Below, in pieces: positions 35,461 through 46,085 of a stretch of 64,000 bases of DNA. This DNA comes from Mikania micrantha. Taxonomy: Eukaryota; Streptophyta; Magnoliopsida; Asterales; Asteraceae. The stretch covers positions 62,543,648 to 62,607,647 of the forward strand of contig CM018685.1 of the NCBI GenBank assembly GCA_009363875.1, read 5' to 3'. The notes under the pieces were generated by a model. The model was not told the origin of the DNA and did not search any database. It was given only the letters and a program-made list of their open reading frames with translations. Made by a program: the position numbers and the translations under genes. The stretch's first letter is position 1, and each line of letters starts with the position of its first letter.

Positions 35461-35765
35461 AGAGGTGCTCAAATCGGTTAATCAGTCAAAGGCTAGGAAC
35501 CGGTTTTTTCCAAAACCGGTTTTCAAGCTCAAAAACTGAAACCGTATAATAGCTGAAACCAGTTAACCTTCAAATAACCGATTTTTTAGTGAGTTGAACC
35601 GGTTAACCGGTTTGGTTAACCAATTATTAACTGGTTTGGTCTTTTGAAACCTCAAACTAGTCCTAAACCGCTGATTTTTTCAAAAACCTATAACCGATTG
35701 CAATAACCGGTTTAAAAACCGGTTTCTAACCGGTACCGGTTCGGTTAACTGGTTTTTTTGTGCAT
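35461..35765. mobile_element. hAT-type MITE (305 bp), AACCGGTT words
   Basis: Starts AGAGGTGCTCAAATCGGTTA and ends, complemented, ATGCACAAAAAAACCAGTTA. The 8-bp flanks CCAAACCT (35453-35460) and CCAAACCC (35766-35773) differ by one base. The interior is made of repeated AACCGGTT and GGTTTGGTT words. Confidence 0.6.
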
Positions 35766-35773
35766 CCAAACCC

Positions 35774-36564
35774 ACCAAGAGGCATCACTTTGAAGGGTCA
35801 ACAGCAATTCTAACGTATGGGATCAAACGGTCACATGGCGTTTGGGTTCCAACGCATGTATTTTGAGGGACGTTTGTTACTTGTTTGTTTTTGCTCCTTT
35901 GAAATTCCACACACACACAAACGGCTGGGCCCTTTACAAATAAAGAGAGAATATATCTAATTATTTTAATACATAATGTATTTATTTTAAAATATGTGTT
36001 TAAAAAAAGACGTAGTTGTGACTATTTTGTTGCTGTTTGATGACTTAAACATTGTGGATGCTATAATAAAAGGCCTCATAAAGGTGTTTATAGGTTGATT
36101 CTGTAAGTTTATACAAAAAATTTGGGGTTAATCTAACTTTTTTTAAACTTTCATTCTTCAAGTTGTATAATTAGCGACGTTTTTTCATAGGCGACTTTTC
36201 AGCGGCGATATCACCGCTAATACCTTTAGTATCGATTTTTGTCACCGTTAAATGTCATTTTTCTTGTAATGCTCTCTTAGCTCTTGTTAGTAAAGGATGA
36301 TGATATAATGCTTACGTAACCCGGCCAATGACCAATGACGTAACATAAGACTTGAATTATAACTTGACTTATGAATTGTATTTTATTATTTCATTTTTTT
36401 TTGTCTGCCAAATAACTTAACTAATGATTTATTTCATTTTATAGGATAACAAAACACGGTAATTAAAAATATGGTAATGATTATTTCTTTCTGTTGTATA
36501 TTTAATTCCTTTATTCATTCTTTTCAATCACTCATTATATAACCTCGTATCAAACATATCTTTA
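35774..36564. other. intergenic DNA, no gene seen
   Basis: No exon-like frame or bounded repeat recognised. A short self-complementary stretch lies near 36170-36260 (GGCGACTTTTCAGCGGCG). Confidence 0.4.
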
Positions 36565-37281
36565 TCTATCTATTATAATAAATAAGAGTTTTCACAAGTC
36601 AATCTCTTGTTAAGTTAACTTCTAAATTTTCCGCATATCTCTCTTCAATTAATTTTTCATCTTATTAAATAATGGAAAATGAAAATTATGTTTAAAATAA
36701 TAAAATTGTCTACCTATAAATAAATGAAAAGTAAAGTTAAAATATAAAATTATCAATTGTAAAAAAATTAAATGAAAGTAAAATAATAATAAAATATAAA
36801 ATTAGAAACTCAAAAACTTGTATTTATTCGATCAATATAATAGAAGAAAAAATTAACGATTTAACAAATATTATAATAAATAAAAGTTTTTATGGATGCA
36901 TGTCACCTTTCTAGAACACATCAATTTTATTTTTCCGTCTCCCTCCTATTAAATACATCTTATATTAAACCATAATTCATAATATTAAATATAGTTTTAT
37001 ATATTTTAAAATTAAAAATGTTTTTTTTTGCATATTAAAAATATATTAATATTAAAAAACATATTTTTTTAAAAATCAAATTATTATAAAATATAAAATT
37101 TCAAAAAAAGAAATTTCAAAATGACATGTTTAAAGAAACAAACTTTAAAAAACTTAGTATTAAATATATAAAATTAATCACATGTCGTTTTAAATATCAT
37201 CTTATAGTATTTAAATTTTAATTGATAATTATTTATCATACTTTTTATTTAACCCGTTTAATATACGGGGTACTAACCTAG
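36565..37281 (+). mobile_element. non-autonomous Helitron (717 bp)
   Basis: Begins TCTATCTATTATAATAAATA immediately after an A and ends CTAG immediately before a T, the A/T insertion rule of Helitrons. A small hairpin (CCCGT...ACGGG, about 37254-37270) lies 11 bp before the terminal CTAG. There is no terminal inverted repeat or target duplication. The AT-rich interior has no Rep/helicase frame, so it would depend on an autonomous relative. Confidence 0.75.
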
Positions 37282-37609
37282 TGTTTTATATTTTCATACA
37301 TCTTTTATGCATCTAGCTTGTTTGACTCTTTTTGTTGCTATCCTTGTGTTAGATTTATTTTGATCTTAAGTGGGCTTCATGGTTGTAGAAGTCACTAGGC
37401 GTTAGTCGAACGGCAAGACACTGTCTAAGGATTAATTGGGATTAATCGGCGCTAGGCGGATTAAAATTTTTATATTTAATTTTACAAATATATATTATAC
37501 ACACATCAATATCAATAATTTAATAAGTTTAAAGTTTAGAGACGAATTTCGATGTTAAGTGGCTGAATTCGATTTTTCAGAAACATATTAATGATTTTAG
37601 GTTGAGAAA

Positions 37610-40066
37610 TGTCACACCCCCAAATTTCAACTAACGGAATCATACCGTTTAGTGCGTGACAAACCAGGATCTCAGTCATTAGACACAGCGAAAGACCTCT
37701 ATATGCTTTTAAACATAATTCAGTCTTAATTTGAAAAATCAAAGTTTAACATTGCGGAAGCGTTTGAAAATCAATAACAAAGTGTAACAGTTCTAAAACC
37801 ATAATTACAAAGTTCTGTGTTTTAAATAAACAATCAAAATAAACTGTATGCATGAGACTCAACGTCCTAGTCCCTGCTTGTCCTTGCTTGTGCCTTAGTG
37901 TCCTGAGAAAACATGTAAATTAATTCAACACAAAGGTTGGTGCATACACAGGTTTGTATGAATAATCACAAATGTTTGAATCAATCGTTTGAACAAGTTG
38001 TTTGTATATAATGTTTGCAGATCACATAATCACACATTGCATAGTCATGATAGCTAGTCATTTGTACTATTTACATAAGTGGTTGACACCGAAGCTGACT
38101 GTTGCATGCTATTGCATGTTTTGCCTTTCCACTATTGTCTAACACAAACAATAGTAATGTTTGAATTGGTTAGTTAAACACCTGCGTAGATCCCATCTAC
38201 CAAGTGAGGTTTGTCAAACCCAATAGATCTATCTTCGACTACCACGCTTTGCACTACGGCAAACTAATCGGTACGAAATGTAAGGACTTTTAGTGTTATG
38301 TTCGCACTTATAGTAAACAGCTAACTCATGCAAGTGATATGTATCCAAAAGCGTTTGTTTGCACATGTTTTCTACCCCAAAACAGTAAAAGTAAAAAGGG
38401 GCCGTGTACGCACCTTAGATAGCAAACAGAATGATCACGTGCTTGTAAATTCGCGTAGACAACCTTCTACAAAAAATCTGTGTATTTACGATAACGTATC
38501 GTTATTTGAAATGTCACATCATGTTTGTAATCGTATACGTGTCAACACACGTATGTTAGAATGTTCAAAACATGCATACAAAAGTATGCATTGTTTTAAG
38601 TTCGTTTGTTTAAATCGTTCAATTATATACGATTCCGTTAAACACACGTAATTATACGCGATTTATGATTTCATGTCAAAATATATATTTTATTATTCTA
38701 ATATGTTCGGAATTGAATTCTGGTTCCGACGCAATTCGAACGGGTCGAAACGGAGTTGAAATGAGCAAGTTATGGGCAAAACACCAAAAATGAGTTTAAT
38801 TTCAAAAACCGGTTGATGCAAGGATGGAACCCGAGACCTCCCCCTCTTAGCACAACTACTCAACCAATCTAGCCCATTCAACATTTGTAACAGAACTTCC
38901 TAATTTATTCTTTTAACCTTCCTTGATCGGGTTCCCTTATGTTAGCCCAAACCGAAAACAATATGGTTCCAATTGAACCCCAATTCCATTGTAATTGATT
39001 TCAAAAGCATAGGGTTATCATTATAACAAGAATTTCGAAGCTTTTCTGTAATGATTAATTTTGATTTCCAATTCGTTTGATCCCAAACCCCCAATCCATT
39101 TGAGCCGATAAACCCTAATACTTGAACTCGTACAAATCCTCATTGTAATTTGAAATTAAGATAGGGCTTTTCATATATGGATCAAAACGAGTCTATCTGT
39201 AGAAATTGATTTGATTATTGATCTTGTTTTCATTAAAACGCCCAGATCGTTTTTTGATATAAACCCTAGAATATGAAATCCCTTAATTCGATGTTGTTTG
39301 ATCAAACTAACTTAGGGATTTCATTAAAATGATGTTTTCGAAACTCTCTGCATAGTTTAATTTGATTATAGAATTCGTTTTGTTGAAAATCCCCAATTCA
39401 TTTCATATCAAGAACCCTAAAAATCGAATTCATATGATTTGATGTTAAAAGCCGAAATTGACATAGGGTTACTCTAAATCGGCATGTTTAGGTTGTGTGG
39501 GAGTAGATTTTTACCTTATTTGATGTCGATTTGGTGTAGTTCGATTAATGGGTTGATGTTCGGCCGGCTCCCGATCGATTTCTACAATCCAGAGCTTCTG
39601 GAATCAAATTTTTGTGTGCTAAAGCTCCTAATGGTGCCGATTGGTGTTTATAAATGTTCAATTTGATGTATTAAAGTCTAATTATGGTGTTTGATGATTA
39701 CTAGTAACGGTTTTAAACTTTTGAGTTGTAAATGGGGTTTAATTCGACATTATGGATGTCATTAACCACCTAATTGATGATAGGAATCATCAATATGATA
39801 TTTATTGATGATTTAATTTGGTTATAACTATGTGTAATTACGCATTTATGATTTCATTATTGCCTAGGTCAAATTTTGACTTCCAAGAGTCAAAATTGAA
39901 CCTTTCATGTGTTTACAAGTTTAATCCTTATAGTTTAATTGTTTCTGGACTGGTTCTGTTCAATTTCAGTCCCTCTAATTTGGTATTGTTCAATCTCATG
40001 TGATTTCATACCGTTCCCGTTAGTTTTTCGGTTAACGAAGTTAACCCGGAATGTCGGATTGTCACA
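37610..40066 (-). repeat. 3' LTR of the minus-strand Ty3 element
   Basis: About 2,457 bp, plus-strand ends TGTCACACCCC and GGATTGTCACA. Adjacent inside is the purine-rich tract on the minus strand (CAACAAAGGGATGA). Contains a tRNA-like stretch near 38815-38882. Open frames within it recur in the other LTR and are not genes. Confidence 0.9.
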
Positions 40067-40430
40067 TCATCCCTTTGTTGAAGGAATTTTCGTCCCGAAA
40101 ATTATTAAATGTTATAAGTAGTTAGGACACTACTTGTGAGTTCATAGTGTGCGTGCTAGTGAAATATTTGATCATTCTGTGTACTTGCGTGTACTCACAC
40201 ACAAGGTTCAACGTTTGCAACATCACACCTAAGTGTGATCGTTCTATGTAACTGTTTGCGTGCACACCAGTTAGTACACCTAACTGTGAAGGTTCGTGTT
40301 TGATCATACTGTATTATGTGACCTCGTACATAGCAAATATTTGCAACTGTTTGTGCTATGTAACCTTGCACATAGCAAAATGTTTGTAACTAATCATGTT
40401 TGTACTACTATGCAATGTAGCACATGAAAT

Positions 40431-40690
40431 GTAGCATATAGAATGTAAATGTTTGAAATGTAGTACATCAATTGTACCTAGTCATGGTTGTACTACCATG
40501 AAATGTAGCACATCAATTGTAAGCGTTTGAAATGTACGATGTTTGTACTAATATGCAATGTAGCATATAGAATGTAAATGTTTGAAATGTAGTACATCAA
40601 TTGTACCTAGTCATGCTTGTACTACCATTAAGTGTAGCACATCAATTGTTAGTGTTTGAAATCTACGATGTTTGTGTTAAGCAAAAATGT
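40431..40690. repeat. 129-bp tandem repeat, two copies
   Basis: The unit starting GTAGCATATAGAATGTAAAT at 40431 recurs at 40560 with few changes. It lies between the 3' LTR and the end of the pol region of the minus-strand Ty3 element and appears non-coding; each unit itself is made of shorter GTAGCACATCAATTGT words. Confidence 0.75.
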
Positions 40691-40802
40691 TTGTAATAAA
40701 ACCAAATGTATAAAATGTTTGTGCTTTCAGTTTGAAATCTGAAAGTGTTGGAGTGTGAAGTATCACATCATCCCCTTGTTGAAGGAAATTTCGTCCCGAA
40801 AT

Positions 40803-43800
40803 TTAACGTGCCATCTCAACGTTTGTTGTTGTTGTTTTTTTGAATAGGTGAGGATACTTTTTCATCATTTGATCCTCTCTTTCCCATGTAAACTCAGGTC
40901 CATATATTGAATTCCAACTGACCTTGACTATTGGAATTTTGCTTTGTTTGAGCTGTTTGACCTCTCGGTCCATGATTTCAACTGGTTCCTCGATGAATCG
41001 TAATTGTTCGTCCACTTGTATTTCTTCAAGTGGAACAACCAATGTCTTATTAGAAAGACATTTCTTTAATTTCAAAACGTGAAAGACATCATGAACTCCA
41101 CTGAGTTCATCTAGTAATTTGAGTTGATACGCTACCGGACCAATCCTTTTCAGGATCTCAAAAGGTCCTACGCAACGTGAGCTAAGCTTTCCGTGCTTAC
41201 CGAATCGTATCACACCTTTCCAAGGTGATACTTTTAGAAGAACTCTGTCTCCTACTTGAAATTCCAACGGCTTTCGTCGCGTGTGTCAGCATAACTCTTC
41301 TATCGATCCCGAGCCGCTACCATGCGGTTTCGGATTTGTACCATCTTCTCAGTCATTTTGTGAACTAGTTCAGGTCCTGTAATCCGGCTGTCGTCAATTT
41401 CAGCTTAACAAACCGGTGAACGACATTTACGACCGTATAAAGCCTCAAATGGTGTCGCTTGAATGCTTGTATGATAACTGTTGTTGTAAGAGAATTCCAC
41501 TACCAGTAAGTGGTTTTCCCAGCTATCACCAAAGTCAATGACGCAAGCTCGTAACATGTCCTCAAGTGTTTGAATCGTACATTCACTCTAACCGTCGGTT
41601 TGTGGATGATAGGCAGTACTCATGTCTTAACGAGTTCCCAAAGACTTATGGAGAGATTTCCAAAAGTTTGAAGTAAATCGGGCATCCCGATCTGATATGA
41701 TGGAAATTGGTACGCCATGTCGTGCTACAACTTCCTTGATGTAATTATTAGTCAGTTTCTCCATTTTGTCAGTTTCCTTAATTGTCAAGAAATGTGCAGA
41801 TTTCGTTAATTGATCGACAATTACCCATATCGTATCACAACCACTTACGGGGTAACTTAGTAATGAAGTCCATCGAAATCTGTTCCCATTTCCACATCGG
41901 TATTTCTGGTTGTTGTAGTAAACCAGATGGTTTCTGATATTCAACTTTGACTTTCGAACAAGTCAAACATTTGCTAACGTACCTAGCAATGTCGGCTTTC
42001 ATGTGAGGCCACCAATACAGTGCCTTCAAGTCATGATACATCTTGTCTGATCTCGGATGTACTGAATATCTGGATTTGTGTGCTTCATCCATCACGAGTT
42101 CCCTTAAACCACCATGCAAAGGTATCCAAACCCGATTAATGAAACAATGAGTTCCATCAGGCTTAACATCCAATTGTTCCTCCATTTCTCGTAAGAATTC
42201 CTGTACCAAGTTATACTTTTCTAAGGCTTTAAGCTGAGCACTGCGTACCTTGTCAGGTAAGTCGGTATGTATCGTCATCATAAGTGCGCGAACCCGTCTT
42301 GTTGGTGTTGTGTCTTTTCTACTTAGAGCATCAGCTACCACATTAGCTTTTCCCGGATGATACTTGATTGCGCATTCGTAGTCATTCAACACCTCGACCC
42401 ACCGTCGCTGTCTCATATTAAGCTCCTTCTGATCAAAGATATGTTGCAAACCCTTATGATCAGTGTAAATAGTACACTTGGTTCCATGAAGTCATGAATA
42501 GTGTAATTCTTTTCGTGTGGTCGTAGTTGCCTTGAAGCGTAAGCAATCACTTTATCACGTTGCATCAACACACATCCCAAACCCTGGGCAGATGCATCAC
42601 AATACACCACAAAGTCTTCCGTCCCTTCAGGTAAGGACAGAATCGGTGCACTGCAGAGTTTCTGTTTCAATAGCTGGAATGCAGCTTCCTGTTTATCCAT
42701 CCAGTTATACTTCGTTCCTTTGTGAGTAAGAGCTGTAAGTGGTTGAGCGATCTTTGAGAAACCCTCAATGAATCGTCGGTAGTAACCTGCCAAACCAAGG
42801 AATTGTCGTACCTCGGTAGGGGTCTTTGGTGCTTCTAAATTCTTAATCGCTTCAATTTTTGCTGGATCAACATGTATGCCCTTTTCGTTGACTATGTGAC
42901 CCAAGAATTGTACTTGTCGCATCCAAAAGTCACATTTCGAGAACTTAGCGTACAATTGTTCTTGTTTTAGTAATTCCAACAGCAATCGAAGATGTTCATC
43001 GTGCTCCTCCTCAGTCTGAGAACATATGAGAATGTCATCAATGAAAACAATGACAAACTTATCAAGATAAGGTTTGCAGACTCGATTCATGAGATCCATG
43101 AATACTGCTAAAGCGTTCGTCAGTCCAAATGGCATGACCAAGAACTCATAATGGCCATAGCGCGTTCTGAATGCTGTCTTTGGAATATCTTCCTCTTGGA
43201 CTCTGAGTTGATGGTAACCCGATCTGAGATCAATCTTCGAGTAGTAACTCGAACCTCGTAACTGATTGAACAGATCGTCAATTTTAGGTAACAGATACCG
43301 GTTTTTGATGGTAACCTTGTTCAGTTCCCGATAATCGATACACATATGGAAAGTTTCGTCCTTTTTCTTGACAAATAAGACTGGAGCTCCCCAGGGTGAA
43401 AAACTAGGTCGTATAAAGCCCTTATCCAACAACTCTTGCAGTTGTGTAGATAACTCTTGCATTTCAGAAGGTGCAAGTCGATAAGGCGCCCTAGTTATCG
43501 GTTCTGCGTCTGGTGTAAGGTCGATTCGAAATTCCACCTGTCTGATAGGCGGTAATCCTGGTAGGTCTTCTGGTAATACTTCAGGAAATTTACAAACTAC
43601 TAGGATGTCTTCGATCTTCTTCTCAGCTACCGGCTTCTCAGTTATAAGTGCTATAACTGCTGTATGAGACGCAGTGGCGTACTGGTCTTCTCACCTTGTA
43701 CATACAATGTCTCTCCATGCGAAAGAGGTATCCGAACGATATTTTCATGGCATACTATTTCAGCATGGTGTTTGGACAACCAGTCCATACCAATGACTAC

Positions 43801-43992
43801 ATCAAAACTGCCTAAAGTGATAGGCATAAGGTCAATTTCCAGTGTTTGACCCATCAAGTCTAGGACACAACCTTTGAGAATATGTTCTACTGTGATTAAC
43901 TTGCCATCAGCTAGTTCTACAGTGTATTCAACCTCTAATGGTATTAAGGTTATGGCAAATATTCCACTAAATTCATTAGATCTAAAGCTCAT
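40803..43992 (-). pseudogene. protease-RT-RNase H-integrase region of the 10.9-kb Ty3 element, broken
   Basis: Protease: an LLDTG active site near 44000 is followed by a stop, then an open frame from 43992 with GCVLDLMGQTLEIDLMPITL and VIGMDWLSKHHAEIVCHE. RT (43537-42413) has LRSGYHQLRV and the VFIDDILICS catalytic motif. RNase H has lost about 18 codons near 42500 together with a frame change. Integrase (42449-41627 and beyond) shows CLTCSKVK, SMDFITKLP and SDRDARFTSNFW, with frame changes near 41850 and stops at about 41620-41280. The C-terminus (41267-40803) has GPFEILKRIGPVAYQLKL and a degenerate chromodomain. No functional polyprotein can be made from this copy. Confidence 0.9.
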
Positions 43993-44229
43993 TTATGTTC
44001 CAGTATCCAACAACACAGATCATAACATTTGTTTATCACATATGTACTTGCAGTGAGACTGAGATTTTCTCTATGCTTCTTATCACCATAAAGGCTTGTC
44101 CCCCTCAGACCATTGTTTTCGTTCTTTTTGTTGTTATTACCAGCGTATTTCAATTGAAGTGCCCTGTCTGTTTGCATCCAAAGCATTCCTTGGATGTTTC
44201 TTGTTGTTGTTGTGGTCATTGAGAACTCT

Positions 44230-45330
44230 GCTTGGTAGACGAATGAAATCAGATTTCATTCTTTTATTGATAGGGAATCTTTACAGATGCTCACAAATAG
44301 GTGTTTTGACATACACATGAAGTTAACCAAGTGAAGTGCGAAATCGCACCATGAGGTTTTTATGAACACAGAGTAACTAGAACTACAGCTGGAAATTTGA
44401 TGAATGTTATGTTGGAATCTCGATATGTTAACTGAATTCGTTGCAACCACTATAATAAAGGATAGGATAATATTTTATATATGTGTTTTGAAAATAGGCG
44501 CACAATAGAATTTGCCAGAATTTATGCGTACTTGTAAATTCACGATTACGTTGCGCACCATGATCGTCAATTTACCTTACATAAAAATTCTTGTTCATCA
44601 TACCTTGAGCTATTTGGTTTTGTGAGATTCAGAGTTTATTTAGGACATCAGGATTCAGACAATAGTCACATAATGTATGATTGGATAGTCTATCCAAGGA
44701 AATACTTAGGGATAGTTACTTGAGTTAAATGCTAGTATAGGGTCTAGTGTAGATCCTTCAAGGATAGCTATTCGGCTTGAGTGTGCTTTTCTTATGTAGC
44801 CTGATGTCAAGACACTCATTGTGTGGGTGTTAGTGTAGCTGTTTGGAGTCGACGACCTTGCAGTCAATGTATCTCCCATAAGTTCCCAAATTGATAGTTG
44901 ACTCAAAATAGAGGTCACCAAGATTTTCATATAATGCAACTTGCCTTTACATAGGCACTTGTAACGGAAATCCTTCCTGCACAATCACTCTAGTTCTTCT
45001 TAACTCGAGTGACAGTGTCCGTTTGGTGGCACTTTAAGTGTGACAAGACGTTAGGTTTGAATTCTTATCTTACAGTTGATGAGTTCAGAATGTTGTCCTT
45101 GTAAACCGTACATGTGGAAGTACAAAGAACTACAAGAATGTTGTCGAGGAGTTAGAAAGAAAATTGATGTTTTCTTATCAAGGCTGAAACCACAACCTTA
45201 TTAACTAATGTCAATGTTGTAAAGAATGAGATATCATTTATAAGAACTAAAAATTTAGTGGAACTAGTAGATATAGTCCAAAGCTAAGGAATGGTATTGT
45301 TTGAGTCATTGAGTTTATTTAATCGGTTGG
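44230..45330. other. interior of the minus-strand Ty3 element without recognisable gag
   Basis: This is where the capsid region should lie. I see no capsid or CCHC motif on the minus strand, only short frames. It is either highly decayed or replaced sequence. Confidence 0.5.
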
Positions 45331-45600
45331 CTTGTTGAGTGAGCCACAGGGCCTATTTCATCCCCTGACTTGTTTGAGTGAGCCATAGGATTTATTTCCT
45401 CCCTTGGCTTGTTTTATTGAGTCATAGTGCATATTTCATCCCTTGACTAGTTTTAGTGAGTCACAGAGCCTATTTCATCCCTTGACTTGTTTTAGTGAGT
45501 CACAGAGCCTATTTCATCTCCTGACTGGTTTTAGTGAGTCAAAGAGCCTATTTCATCCCTTGACTTGTTTTTGTGAATCATAGAACCTATTTCATCCCTC
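45331..45600. repeat. 39-bp minisatellite, about seven copies
   Basis: Units of the form CTTGTTTTAGTGAGTCACAG followed by AGCCTATTTCATCCCTTGA repeat contiguously seven times with drift. All three minus-strand frames contain stops, so it is non-coding. It lies inside the 5' internal part of the Ty3 element. Confidence 0.85.
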
Positions 45601-45615
45601 TAGTAATCTAGTGAT

Positions 45616-45987
45616 CTATCCAGCTGCCTCTCGCATGTTGTGAATCTCCCGATTCACACGTGCAACAAAAGCTGCAAATGCTTGCTCTGGTGGGTATCTC
45701 AGAGTAGGTAATGTCCAACTACTAGTTGTAATGTCAGGAATATGTGGCGGAAGTACTTGCTTCTCACGCACCAAGTTGCGAATGAGATTAGGGATCCACT
45801 GCCAGTACTGGCAGTTCTCCCTCGGTCGTTTGCGTATCTCCTCATCGTAGTGGATTGTGTCATCCACTTGCTCAGGTCGTCCCTTCTTGAATTCTGATGA
45901 TGATACGACTTGCAGTTCCATGTCACTAGTAGGTGTGGATGGTGATTCCATGTTTGTTACATAATACCATATGTAATTGCTATGCAA
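45616..45987 (-). CDS. gag-leader-like frame of the minus-strand Ty3 element
   Basis: An open frame of 123 codons about 85 bp inside the primer-binding site. It is hydrophilic with an MESPSTPTSDMELQV region and a C-terminal RVNREIHNMREAAG. Position immediately downstream of the 5' LTR suggests the N-terminal part of gag, but I cannot match it to a capsid domain. It may equally be a leader frame without function. Confidence 0.4.
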   Translation of the reverse strand: MHSNYIWYYVTNMESPSTPTSDMELQVVSSSEFKKGRPEQVDDTIHYDEEIRKRPRENCQYWQWIPNLIRNLVREKQVLPPHIPDITTSSWTLPTLRYPPEQAFAAFVARVNREIHNMREAAG

Positions 45988-46070
45988 ACTATCGTGTAAG
46001 CAAGTGTGTCTAATATCTAACAGTTATAGTCTAAGTCTACCAATGCAAACCTAGTTCGCTATAACCAATG

Positions 46071-46083
46071 TCTCTGATACCAA
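46071..46083 (-). promoter_or_regulatory. primer-binding site (initiator tRNA-Met)
   Basis: On the minus strand the sequence TTGGTATCAGAGAC lies just inside the right-hand LTR. It matches the initiator tRNA-Met site with one change near its end and fixes the element's orientation. Confidence 0.85.
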
Positions 46084-46085
46084 TC

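Noticed and set aside
38328..38651. A 107-codon open frame conserved at 46804-47127
   Set aside because: Both copies are inside the two LTRs of the same element; the conservation reflects recent LTR origin, not protein constraint.
45331..45600. CRISPR-like regular 39-bp repeats
   Set aside because: The units are contiguous without unique spacers, drift gradually and lie inside a plant retrotransposon; this is a minisatellite.
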